Positions 56,401 to 64,000 of a DNA stretch of 64,000 nucleotides are shown piece after piece. Position 1 is the stretch's first letter; each line of letters starts with the position of its first letter. A program made the position numbers and the translations under genes. Where the stretch lies: assembly GCA_030447245.1 (NCBI GenBank), contig JAUJPG010000025.1, positions 24,399-88,398 on the forward strand, given 5' to 3'. The stretch is from Chloroflexota bacterium (GTDB lineage Bacteria; Chloroflexota; UBA6077; JACCZL01). The notes beneath the pieces were generated by a model that saw only the letters and a list, made by a program, of their open reading frames with translations, was not told the origin of the DNA and did no database searches.

Positions 56401-57495
56401 TCAGCAGCCGGAGTCCTCGTTGACGGCGTTGTCGCCGCCGAAGGGGCGCACCCAGCCTCTGAGGCCGGCCCGGCGCGGAGCGGCCCCGGCCAGTCGGCCC
56501 CGGCCGCGCAGCTCCATCGCATGCGCCCAGGCAAACTGGCCGGTCAGAATCAGGATCGCCGAGCTCAGGTACACCCAGGCCAACAGCGCCACCACCCCGC
56601 CGAGCGGTCCAAAGACGCGGGCGTAGACACTCTCGCCAGCGATCGACCAACCGAAGGCGTGGCGAGCCGCCTCCCACAGCAGCGCGCCGAACAGCGCCGG
56701 GACCAGCACCTCGCGCCGGCTCAGCCGCGCGCGCGGGACGACGATCAGGATGACCGCGAAGTAGAGCGTCGCCATCAGCAACGGGGCCAGCCCGCCGAGC
56801 AACCAGCGCGCCGTCGTCGAGGTCGCCGAGCCGGTCGCGAGCTGGATGACGTCGATGAGCAGCTCGAACGCCCACGCTCCCCAGAGCAGCCCGACGACCG
56901 CGGCGAGCAACACCGGCCCCACCAGGAACGTTCGACGGAACGGCTCGATGCCCTCGGTATTCAGCGTGACGTTCAGGCTGAACGCCAGCGCCCGCGTGAA
57001 TGCCACCATCGCGCCGACTCCGGTGAGCACCGCCAGGCCGGCAACCGGCCTCGAGGTCTGGACGACGTCAGCGGCGATGGCACTGAGGTCGCCAACGCCT
57101 GCTGGCAGAAATCGCTGGAGCAGCATCGACACCGCCTGACGGGCGGCGTCCTCGCCGAACAGCGCGCTCCCGAGGAGGAGCGTCAGCAGCAGGACCGGTC
57201 CGCCGGCCAGGATGGAGTAGTAGGACAAGGCCGCGGCCATCCGGCCGCCAGCCTGCTGGGCAAAGGCGACGACGGTGTTGCGCAGGACCCGCGCCCAGCC
57301 GCCGCCCTGCTGGAGCTGGAGATCGGCTTCGGCGGCATTGCGGGTGACGAGCCGCACCGCCTCGAGGGCTTCAGCTTCGATGGCTTCGAGGACCGGCAGT
57401 GCGTCCGGTCTATCCTCGGGCAGGTCGGACTCAAGGGGGATAGTGCCGTCCGGTGGTACGTCGTCAGGCGTCCGGATCACAGTGGCCACATCCAT
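56401..57495 (-). CDS. YihY/virulence factor BrkB family membrane protein
   Basis: A 364-residue inner-membrane protein. A 60-residue acidic cytoplasmic N-terminus is followed by about six helices; family motifs are NTVVAFAQQAGGRMAAALSYYSILAG, the segment LLLTLLLGSALFG, and FGPLGGVVALLAWVYLSSAILILTGQFAWAHA near the C-terminus. Many members were named ribonuclease BN in error. The real function is uncertain; transport of lipid precursors has been proposed. ATG 57495 was chosen from the family N-terminus. A basic tail ends GGDNAVNEDSGC. Confidence 0.9.
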   Translation of the reverse strand: MDVATVIRTPDDVPPDGTIPLESDLPEDRPDALPVLEAIEAEALEAVRLVTRNAAEADLQLQQGGGWARVLRNTVVAFAQQAGGRMAAALSYYSILAGGPVLLLTLLLGSALFGEDAARQAVSMLLQRFLPAGVGDLSAIAADVVQTSRPVAGLAVLTGVGAMVAFTRALAFSLNVTLNTEGIEPFRRTFLVGPVLLAAVVGLLWGAWAFELLIDVIQLATGSATSTTARWLLGGLAPLLMATLYFAVILIVVPRARLSRREVLVPALFGALLWEAARHAFGWSIAGESVYARVFGPLGGVVALLAWVYLSSAILILTGQFAWAHAMELRGRGRLAGAAPRRAGLRGWVRPFGGDNAVNEDSGC

Positions 57496-57630
57496 CGAGA
57501 CTGCACGATGCGTACCCGGAAGCGATGCTCTGGACTGCCACGACTGCGCCGCCGTCGGGCTGGAGACGGGCAGCGACGCCCGCGTCCGGCCCGAGGCGCT
57601 ATCATGCGGTCGACACCAGGGAGGACGCTC

Positions 57631-58473
57631 ATGCTGTTCGGCGTGACCATGTTCCCCACAGACTACTCGATCGGGGTGGTCGAGCTCGGGCGGGCAACCG
57701 AGGAGCACGGCTTCGAGTCGCTATTCGTCCCGGAGCACACCCACATCCCAACCAGTCGGCGCAGTCCCTGGCCGGGCGGGCCGGAGCTGCCGCGCGAGTA
57801 CGCGCACACGCTGGACCCCTTCGTGTCTCTGGCGGCCGTGGCCGCGGTGACCAGCCGCCTGCGCATCGGGACCGGCATCTGCCTGGTCGTCGAGCGCGAC
57901 CCGATCATCACGGCGAAGGAGGTCGCCAGCCTGGACCAGCTGTCCGGCGGACGGTTCCTGTTCGGCATCGGCGGCGGCTGGAACTACGAAGAGATGGAAA
58001 ATCACGGAACCGAGCCGGTCACTCGCTGGAAGCTCCTGCGCGAGCGCGTGCTGGCGATGAAGCAGATCTGGACGGAAACGAAAGCCGAGTACCACGGCGA
58101 CTTCGTAAACTTCGACCCGATCTTCCAGTGGCCCAAGCCGGTGCAGCAGCCGCATCCGCCGATCATCGTCGGCGGTAGCGGACCGCGGACGTTCGACCGA
58201 ATCCTCGAGTATGGCGACGAGTGGATGCCAATCCCGGGCCGCTCATCCCGGCCGCTTGGCGAGGACATCGCCGAGCTGAACAGGCGTGCCGCCGAGGCCG
58301 GGCGTGGGCCGATCCCGGTCTCGATCTTCGGCGCCAAGTCCGAGCCCGCGGCTATCGAGGAGCATGCCCGAGCTGGCGTAGGCCGCTGCGTGTTCCGTCT
58401 GCCTTCCGAGCCGGCCGACGTGGTGCTGCCGCTTCTGGCCGAGTACGCCGAAGCCGCCCGCCGCTTTGGCTGA
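57631..58473 (+). CDS. LLM-class F420-dependent oxidoreductase (TIGR03619-like)
   Basis: A 280-residue TIM-barrel enzyme. ATG 57631 is preceded by CAGGGAGG with six-base spacing. Family features are VVELGRATEEHGFESLFVPEHTHIP, RLRIGTGICLVVERDP, SGGRFLFGIGGGWNYEEMENHGT, and PHPPIIVGGSGPRTFDRILEYGDEWMPI, the last being typical of the TIGR03619 branch. It uses F420H2 to reduce, or F420 to oxidise, an unknown substrate. With the fgd-like gene at 16865 and the LLM gene at 18933 it indicates F420 use by this organism. Convergent with the next gene by 18 bases. Confidence 0.9.
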   Translation: MLFGVTMFPTDYSIGVVELGRATEEHGFESLFVPEHTHIPTSRRSPWPGGPELPREYAHTLDPFVSLAAVAAVTSRLRIGTGICLVVERDPIITAKEVASLDQLSGGRFLFGIGGGWNYEEMENHGTEPVTRWKLLRERVLAMKQIWTETKAEYHGDFVNFDPIFQWPKPVQQPHPPIIVGGSGPRTFDRILEYGDEWMPIPGRSSRPLGEDIAELNRRAAEAGRGPIPVSIFGAKSEPAAIEEHARAGVGRCVFRLPSEPADVVLPLLAEYAEAARRFG

Positions 58474-58491
58474 GGCCAGACCTGATCCTGG

Positions 58492-58824
58492 CTATCTGAG
58501 GGCGCGGCCCGAGCGCGTCCTCGTCACCAGCTCGGCTACGCCAACGATGACGAGCGCGCCGACAAAGGCTGGAACGAGCCGGACGCCGAAGATCGACGGG
58601 CCAAGGTCGCCCACGATCAGGTGGCCGACGAAGCCGCCAATGATGCCCGCCAGCGCCGCGCCGAGCAGTCCGTACGGCAGCTTGCCCGGTACGACCGCGT
58701 CAGCGGCCATCCCGACGAGTGCGGCCATGACCAGGGTCAGCACCAGCCCGATCAGGGTTGACGTAATCCAGATCGCCCCACCCAGGACGAGTACCAGGAC
58801 GACCGCCACAATCAGCAAGGGCAT
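58492..58824 (-). CDS. GlsB/YeaQ/YmgE-like small membrane protein
   Basis: A 110-residue protein from ATG 58824 (GGAGGTT four bases upstream). Four hydrophobic helices include LLIVAVVLVLVLGGAIW and a Gly-rich GLLGAALAGIIGGFVGHLI, the helix-hairpin pattern of transglycosylase-associated (GlsB/YeaQ) proteins, although these are usually about 80 residues. It ends with basic RTRSGRALR. Role unknown, often stress-related. Confidence 0.7.
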   Translation of the reverse strand: MPLLIVAVVLVLVLGGAIWITSTLIGLVLTLVMAALVGMAADAVVPGKLPYGLLGAALAGIIGGFVGHLIVGDLGPSIFGVRLVPAFVGALVIVGVAELVTRTRSGRALR

Positions 58825-58987
58825 CTGAACCTCCAGCGCCGCCATGTTCGTCGTGGGGTGCGCACCCCCTGGTGGTGTCGCTCACACTCCCACATGTTTC
58901 CACGTTCGACGGCAGTAATGACGCACGCCGCGTGCCTGCTCAGGAGCGCACGTGCCAACCGACGCTGGGTCACCTCGACACTGGCCT

Positions 58988-61078
58988 CTACTTGAAAGAC
59001 CGCGGGTGGACGCCGGTCCAGTCGTCCGGTGGTGGGCGACGAGCCAGCGCTTCAGAGCGGCGAGCCATCAGCTCGGCGGCGCGGTTGCGCGGCAGCGCCG
59101 CCGCGGCGGCGCGAAACCCGGCCAGGGCGATGGTGAATCGCCGCGCGAAGTAATCCTCGAGCGCCTCCTCGTAGCGATCGCGAGCGCGCAGAACGTCCGG
59201 CGCGACCTGTCCCCGCTCTCCCAGCAGCTCGCTGATCGGTGTCCCATCGGTGCGCCCCGCCACGGAGACGCAGTCGAGCAACCGCCACTCGAAGCCCGGG
59301 CCGGCCTCGTCACGGACGGCCTGACTGGCCAGTATCCAGGTGCCATACAGCTTGTTCAGCCCTTCCAGTCGGCTAGCCAGGTTGACCGCGTCGCCGATGA
59401 CGGTGTACTCGAAGCGCTCCGGCGTGCCGATGTTGCCGACGAGGGCATCGCCGGTGTGGAGGCCGATCCGGGCGCGGAACGCAGGCTTGCCCTGTGCCCG
59501 CCAGGCCTTCCGCAGGGTCCGGAGTCGCTCTTGCGCGCGCACCGCGGCCAGGCACGCTCTGGCGGAATGGTCCGGGACGTCGTGCGGGGCGTTGAAGAAG
59601 GCCAGGATGCCGTCGCCGAGGAACTTGTCGACGGTCCCGTGCTGCTCGCGGAGGGTGTGGGCCATTGCCTCCAGGTACTCGGCCAGGTCGCGGACCAGCG
59701 CGGGCGGCTCCATCCTCTCGCTGATCCGCACGAAGTCCTGGACGTCCGAGAAGTGGATCGTCAAGTGGCGCGTCTCGCCGCCTAACCGTGCTTCCTGGCG
59801 GCTCGCCAGCAGGTCCCGAACGATCTCGGTCGGCACGTAGTGGCCGAACGAGCGGAGGCTCGCCTTCATCGTCTCGGCGGATGCGGCCACGGTCGCGATC
59901 TCCTGCACTCGCGATGGGCTGAGCGGTCGGGACGAAAACTTGAACAGACCAGCCTGCTCCAGGTCATCGGCGATCTCACGCAGCGGGGCGGCGATCCGGT
60001 AGGAGAGCATCGAGCCGAGCGCCACCGCGAGGACCAACGAGAACAGGCCGATCACAACGGCGAAGCGGGCATTGTCGTAGATGACGTCGAGGAATGTGTC
60101 CTCAGGCACGACGATCGCCGAGACCCATTCGAGCCCGCGGCCGACGGCAAAGGCCTCAAAGCCCGCGGCGTAGCGGATGCCGCCCGTCTCGAACGTCAGC
60201 AACCGAGGTCGCCCCAGGTCTAGCACGTCGAGGCCATTCGGGACCGCCGCGAGCACCGATTGCAGCAAGGGGTCGCGCAATCCGCCCGAGCCAGACGGAG
60301 CCGCCACGACCTCGCCGCGCCGCGAGAGCACAAAGGCGTCCCCCCGCTGGCCCACGGACAGGCTGGAGAGAAATCTGGCCAGGTCCTCGAGGAAGAAGTC
60401 GGCCGTGAATACCCCGCGCACCGCCGAGCCCGTCGGCTCACGCAGCGCCAGCGCGGCGGTGATGCCCGGGACGCCCTCGTTGAACTCGAACGGGTCGGAC
60501 CAGACGATGCCGCTGTCGGCGACCGCGGCGGTGTACCAGGCCTGGCGGCGCGGGTCGTACCCGCCTCGCACGACCCGTTCGAAAGGTGTGTGGCGGCCGT
60601 CGAGCTCGACGATCACCTCGGTTGGGCGGCCGTCGTCGACGTCCGGCGACGATCGATTGAGGATGATCGTACCGTCGGGGCGGCGCCAGGCGCCGACGAA
60701 GCGGCCGGTGGCCTGGTCGCTATAACTCAACCAGGCGATCCCCCGCTCGTAGCGCAGCCGCTCGGCCAGGTGCTCACCAAGAATTGCCGGGTCCTCGGTG
60801 GCCAACAGGCCTCGCCGCGCCCCGGTCCGCAGCTCCTGCAGGACGGTGGACGCGGGCGCGAGCACAGCGCGGACCTCGCGGGCCGTGGCGGTCGACACGA
60901 CGGCGAAGTGCCGCTCGGCAAGTTCCTGGACTGACTGCCGCTGGTTGACATACGCGACGCCGGCGATCGAGCTGACGGTCAGCAGTAGCAGGCCGACGAG
61001 CAGCGTCAGCAGAAGGACACGCAGGCTCACGCCCGAGCGACGCTTAGACGCTGCCGTCAACGTAGCGCCCGCGGACAC
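58988..61078 (-). CDS. Membrane-bound class III adenylate/guanylate cyclase with Cache sensor
   Basis: A 696-residue receptor cyclase. Helix 1 is LRVLLLTLLVGLLLLTVSSI (residues about 19-40), then an extracellular dCache domain to about 335 (with motif RQAWYTAAVADSGIVWSDPF), helix 2 (VVIGLFSLVLAVALGSMLSY), HAMP (RIAAPLREIADDLEQA), and a cyclase domain from about 435. Metal Asp residues are in HFSDVQDF and FLGDGILAFF; the Lys in TVDKFLGD and Asp in VIGDAVNLASR match the adenine-specifying pair, so cAMP is the more likely product. An unusual 65-residue C-terminal helical tail follows. The extracellular ligand is unknown. Confidence 0.92.
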   Translation of the reverse strand: MSAGATLTAASKRRSGVSLRVLLLTLLVGLLLLTVSSIAGVAYVNQRQSVQELAERHFAVVSTATAREVRAVLAPASTVLQELRTGARRGLLATEDPAILGEHLAERLRYERGIAWLSYSDQATGRFVGAWRRPDGTIILNRSSPDVDDGRPTEVIVELDGRHTPFERVVRGGYDPRRQAWYTAAVADSGIVWSDPFEFNEGVPGITAALALREPTGSAVRGVFTADFFLEDLARFLSSLSVGQRGDAFVLSRRGEVVAAPSGSGGLRDPLLQSVLAAVPNGLDVLDLGRPRLLTFETGGIRYAAGFEAFAVGRGLEWVSAIVVPEDTFLDVIYDNARFAVVIGLFSLVLAVALGSMLSYRIAAPLREIADDLEQAGLFKFSSRPLSPSRVQEIATVAASAETMKASLRSFGHYVPTEIVRDLLASRQEARLGGETRHLTIHFSDVQDFVRISERMEPPALVRDLAEYLEAMAHTLREQHGTVDKFLGDGILAFFNAPHDVPDHSARACLAAVRAQERLRTLRKAWRAQGKPAFRARIGLHTGDALVGNIGTPERFEYTVIGDAVNLASRLEGLNKLYGTWILASQAVRDEAGPGFEWRLLDCVSVAGRTDGTPISELLGERGQVAPDVLRARDRYEEALEDYFARRFTIALAGFRAAAAALPRNRAAELMARRSEALARRPPPDDWTGVHPRSFK

Positions 61079-61243
61079 ACCCGAACGTTGCGCACCCCGT
61101 CACCGCGGTGGCTACTCTACATGCGATCACTGAGCGCAACGTCGCGTTCAGCCTTTCGATCGAGCACTCGAGCACCGAAGGCACGCCGGCCGGAGCGTCC
61201 GTCGATCGGCAGGCTCACGAGACTCGCATCCACCTGGGCGGTG

Positions 61244-63304
61244 TCACAGTCTTCGCACCTCGATCAGCGCCTCGTAGGTGGCCTGGCCGCCGGGGATGGA
61301 GTGGACGTCGGCGGCGGCGGGCGACAGGCAGGCGTCATTCGAGGTCAGGACGTTGACGGCGACCCAGCCGTCCCGCATCCAGACGACGCCCGGCGGGACG
61401 TCATCGGTCACGCGGGCAACGGCTTCGGTGCGACCGCGGTCATTGCACAGCTCGATCGAGTCGCCGTGACGAACGGAGCGGTCCGCGGCGTCGTGCGGGC
61501 TGATCCACAGCTCCGGGGCAGGGTTGATCTTCGCCAGCGCCGGCAGAGCCTGGGCCTCGTCGTAGAAACCGTGGAACGAGGTCAAGCTCCGGCCCTGGCG
61601 GAAGACGAGCGGGTAGCGGGACGCAAGCTCGGGAGCGCTGGCCGGCGTTTCGGCCGGCGGCTCCCAGACCGGCAGCGGCGGCAGACCAACCGACGCGGCC
61701 AGCTCCGAGTACAGCTCAATCTTGCCGGAGGGCGTGTGGTAGCGATGGTCGGGGTAGGCGACGTGGGAGATCGCCTTCTCGTAGCGCCCGTCCTCCCGAC
61801 GCAAGCGGTCGAGCGTGACTCGGCCGCCATCCAGCCCCGCGAGCAGGGCATCGATCGCCTCCTCCTGGGTCTGCCAGGGGTAGATCTCCGCGAGGTCGAG
61901 CCGCCGGGCTAGCTCGAAGAGGACCTCCGTGATCGAGCGTGCCTCGGCCGAAGGCGGCAGCGCTTGCTCCATCAGGTAGACGTGCGTCGCGGTGTCCTTG
62001 ACGCCGGTCTCCTCGAGCCAGCTCGTGCCCGGCAGGACAAAGTCAGCGTAGCGGCGGATCGTGGCGTTCGCGAAGAGATCGTGGCAGACGATCAGTCCAA
62101 CCTGGTCGATGGCCTCGGCGATGCCGTCGCTGTCGGCGAAGCTGGCCAGGATGTTGGTCCCCGGCAACAGCAAGACGTCGATCCTTCCCTCGCGCAGTGC
62201 CCGCGCCATCTCGGTCATGTGGCTGGGGATGTAGTCGCCCGGCGGACGCTCGTGCAGACCGGTGACGTCGGCGTAAGCCTCGCCATGGATGGAGTTACGG
62301 TGGCGCGGTCCGAGCCCTCCGCCGGCGATGCCGAGCTGCCCGGTCAGCGCTGGCAGGCAGGCGATCGCCCGGCTCGCCAGCCAGCCGGTCTTGTGCTTGA
62401 ACATCGACGCGCCGCCCATCACGATCATCGCCGGGCGCTGGGTCGCATACATTCGAGCCAGCCAGCGGATTGTCTCAGCGTCCAGGCCGGTCACCTCGGC
62501 CGCCCACTCGGGCATGTATCGATCGAGCGACGGGACCAGCCGGTCGAAGCCGACGGTGTGAGCCGCGACGAACTCCTGATCCACCAGTCCCTCGTCGACG
62601 ATGACGTGCATCATGCCGAGGGCCAACGCGGCATCGGTACCGGGGCGGACGACGAGGAAGCGGTCGGCGTGCTGGGCGGTCTCGGTCCGCCGGCAGTCGA
62701 TGCCGACGACGGTCGCGCCGCGCTTGCGGGCGGCGACCAGGTGTGGGGCCGTCGTCGGTTGGGCGGCGATGTTGGCGCCCCAGAAGAAGATGGCCTCGGA
62801 ATTAGCTGCCATGTCCTCCTTGGTGTTCGCCTCCAGCACTCCGGTCAGGTGCAGCCCGTAGGCGCCGAGCGCCCAGCAGACGATGGCCGGGTTCCAGAAT
62901 TGGAAGCCGCCGAGATAGCCGAAGCGACGGACCATCTGGACCGAGATCCCGTTGACAACCGCGCCATGGCCTGGCCAGATCCCGACCCGCTCGCGCCCGG
63001 CCGCGCGGATCGCGCTCGTGATCTCGTCGAGCGCGGCGTCCCAGGAGATCGGCTCCCAACGGTCCGAGCCGCGCGGGCCCACGCGCCGCAACGGCCGCTC
63101 GAGCCGCCGCGGATTGTCCAGGATCTCGTGGGCCGCCCGTCCGCGGACGCACAAAAAGCCGCGGCTGTCTGGATTGTCACGGTCGCCGGCGATCCGGCTG
63201 ACCCGCCCGTCCTCAACCGTGACGAGCATGCCGCAATAGGTCGGTTGGCAGTTCATCGGACACATCGTGCTGATGGTTCTGGTGCGCGGAGGCGCGGCGG
63301 TCAT
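61244..63304 (-). CDS. Molybdopterin-dependent oxidoreductase (DMSO reductase superfamily)
   Basis: A 686-residue MopB protein. The N-terminal 4Fe-4S motif is CPMNCQPTYC with the fourth Cys in GFLCVRGRAAHEIL. Domain features include AIFFWGANIAAQPTTAPHL, GIDCRRTETAQHAD, and LLLPGTNILASF, then the C-terminal cofactor-binding domain YPLVFRQGRSLTSFHGFYDEA and SIPGGQATYEALIEV. No Tat signal is present and no Fe-S or membrane subunit genes are adjacent, so it is probably cytoplasmic and soluble. ATG 63304 follows GGGAGG by five bases. Substrate unknown; formate dehydrogenase, thiosulfate/polysulfide reductase or pyrogallol-hydrolase-like activities are all possible in this family. Confidence 0.9.
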   Translation of the reverse strand: MTAAPPRTRTISTMCPMNCQPTYCGMLVTVEDGRVSRIAGDRDNPDSRGFLCVRGRAAHEILDNPRRLERPLRRVGPRGSDRWEPISWDAALDEITSAIRAAGRERVGIWPGHGAVVNGISVQMVRRFGYLGGFQFWNPAIVCWALGAYGLHLTGVLEANTKEDMAANSEAIFFWGANIAAQPTTAPHLVAARKRGATVVGIDCRRTETAQHADRFLVVRPGTDAALALGMMHVIVDEGLVDQEFVAAHTVGFDRLVPSLDRYMPEWAAEVTGLDAETIRWLARMYATQRPAMIVMGGASMFKHKTGWLASRAIACLPALTGQLGIAGGGLGPRHRNSIHGEAYADVTGLHERPPGDYIPSHMTEMARALREGRIDVLLLPGTNILASFADSDGIAEAIDQVGLIVCHDLFANATIRRYADFVLPGTSWLEETGVKDTATHVYLMEQALPPSAEARSITEVLFELARRLDLAEIYPWQTQEEAIDALLAGLDGGRVTLDRLRREDGRYEKAISHVAYPDHRYHTPSGKIELYSELAASVGLPPLPVWEPPAETPASAPELASRYPLVFRQGRSLTSFHGFYDEAQALPALAKINPAPELWISPHDAADRSVRHGDSIELCNDRGRTEAVARVTDDVPPGVVWMRDGWVAVNVLTSNDACLSPAAADVHSIPGGQATYEALIEVRRL

Positions 63305-63400
63305 GATGTCCTCCCGGCTGGCACGATTGTACCGCCCATCATCTTCGTACATTCGCGCGAGTCAGCGTGCCTCAATGCTCGCGTCGGTCACCCGCTCGGG

Positions 63401-63601
63401 CTAGGTGCCCCTGAAGAGGTTGCGGACGATTGTCATCGCCATCATGCCGTAGGTGATCGTGGTGCTCGCGACGAGCCAGAGGAAACCGGCCGCCGGCCAT
63501 TCGCGCTCACGCAGGAAACTAAGCGCGGCCGTCAGGCTGGCGGCCGCGATTGAGGCCGAGATCAGGACGACGAGCGCCTCGAGGATCGCTTGCACGCTCA
63601 C
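63401..63601 (-). CDS. Small two-helix membrane protein
   Basis: A 66-residue protein from GTG 63601: ILEALVVLISASIAAASLTA, then a charged loop (FLREREWPA) and AGFLWLVASTTITYGMMAMT. Two membrane helices with a short cytoplasmic tail NLFRGT. The longer frame upstream to 63691 has no ribosome-binding site. Function unknown. It is divergent from the NUDIX gene, leaving about 50 bases between starts. Confidence 0.55.
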   Translation of the reverse strand: MSVQAILEALVVLISASIAAASLTAALSFLREREWPAAGFLWLVASTTITYGMMAMTIVRNLFRGT

Positions 63602-63652
63602 AGTGTAGACGCCGCGTGGCGTCGCGGGTGGTAATGCCGAACCCGCGATAGA

Positions 63653-64000
63653 ATGCCGAGCGTGGCGGACAAGGCGGCAGCGCACGATCACGGGCAGGCG
63701 CCGCGTGAGATGGACGGCCAGCCGGGCGGGACATCACCTGAAGCCGCGCCTGCTGCTGACGGGCTGCTCCGCCGGCTGCGCTCCGAGCTAGGCCGCCGCG
63801 GTCTGGCGACTGTCGACGCCGACACGGTGCCCGCGCTGGACCCCGCGGGGCGGACCCATGCTGCCGTCTTGATCCTGCTGTACCCCCACCGCTCCGGCCC
63901 GCGTGCCGCCCTGGTCCCGCACCTGGCGCTGACTCGCCGGACCGAGGCGTTGCCACGGCATCGAGGTCAGATCTCACTGCCCGGTGGCCGCTGGGACCCT
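63653..64000 (+). CDS. NUDIX hydrolase (CoA pyrophosphatase-like), 3' end outside window
   Basis: An open frame from ATG 63653 through the window end. After a 45-residue acidic/Pro-rich leader, it reads LLRRLRSELGRRGLATVDAD, HAAVLILLYPHRSG, HLALTRRTEALPRHRGQISLPGGRWDP. The HRGQISLPGG segment is the diagnostic start of the CoA-pyrophosphatase (NudL/YeaB, PCD1-like) NUDIX box; the remainder of the box lies beyond base 64000. It cleaves CoA or its derivatives to 3',5'-ADP and 4'-phosphopantetheine. The start could also be GTG 63662. Confidence 0.82.
   Translation, partial: MPSVADKAAAHDHGQAPREMDGQPGGTSPEAAPAADGLLRRLRSELGRRGLATVDADTVPALDPAGRTHAAVLILLYPHRSGPRAALVPHLALTRRTEALPRHRGQISLPGGRWDP

Noticed and set aside
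61964..63553. Plus-strand open frame of about 530 codons opposite the molybdopterin oxidoreductase
   Set aside because: Composition is that of an antisense frame, with no recognised domain, while the minus strand encodes a full MopB protein.

Overview
High-GC genomic segment, most likely from a Chloroflexota bacterium (Thermomicrobia-like or a related uncultured class). This is an inference from gene content: three luciferase-like F420-dependent oxidoreductases, one of them a close match to F420-dependent glucose-6-phosphate dehydrogenase, together with RNase Y-YmdB, SufU, NAD+-dependent LigA, Tat-type lipoprotein binding proteins and frequent GTG/TTG starts. No rRNA, tRNA or CRISPR array was seen.

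Layout. 0-5.5 kb: the end of an SDR gene, then ureA-ureB-ureC, all carrying single-base indels; relics of a type III restriction-modification system; a two-gene operon with a retropepsin-like protease; a PhyH dioxygenase. 5.5-14.2 kb: DppB/DppC permeases, an IS1-type relic, an SDR, a Tat-lipoprotein binding protein, a GNAT, and a family 5 binding protein. 14.2-16.9 kb: two abutting IS630-like elements; the second carries a clear programmed -1 frameshift signal, and its end forms the stop codon of the neighbouring F420-dependent glucose-6-phosphate dehydrogenase gene. 18-27.6 kb: a housekeeping block (PhnP-like hydrolase, LLM enzyme, ligA, sufU and a sulfurtransferase, then an RNA-turnover operon rny-ymdB-PHP phosphoesterase). 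27.7-32.7 kb: a complete branched-chain amino acid type (Liv) ABC importer.

32.8-44.1 kb is a low-integrity accessory region. It holds an orphan DUF433 antitoxin whose toxin has been lost, a frameshifted amidase with a small partner, two vapBC modules, fragments of restriction and methyltransferase genes, a decayed HEPN gene, a binding-protein gene interrupted by a nonsense codon, and a RES/antitoxin pair between two 123-bp direct repeats. 44.1-50 kb: divergent acyl-CoA synthetase and TPP-dependent enzyme genes, a thioredoxin-fold protein, and an XRE repressor whose promoter contains a perfect palindrome. 50.1-56.4 kb is bounded by 71-bp inverted repeats that are 70/71 identical; it holds BtpA-like, winged-helix, mycothiol-type, VOC, YjbR and methyltransferase genes, and one repeat truncates an AraC regulator. 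56.4-64 kb: a YihY-type membrane protein, an LLM enzyme, a small membrane protein, a Cache-HAMP class III cyclase, a molybdopterin oxidoreductase and the start of a NUDIX hydrolase.

Two general points. Many broken genes carry one-base indels in G or C runs while the protein sequence stays conserved on both sides, so part of the apparent pseudogenisation may be consensus error. The accessory regions are nevertheless truly rich in truncated mobile and defence genes, which points to repeated gain and loss of islands there.
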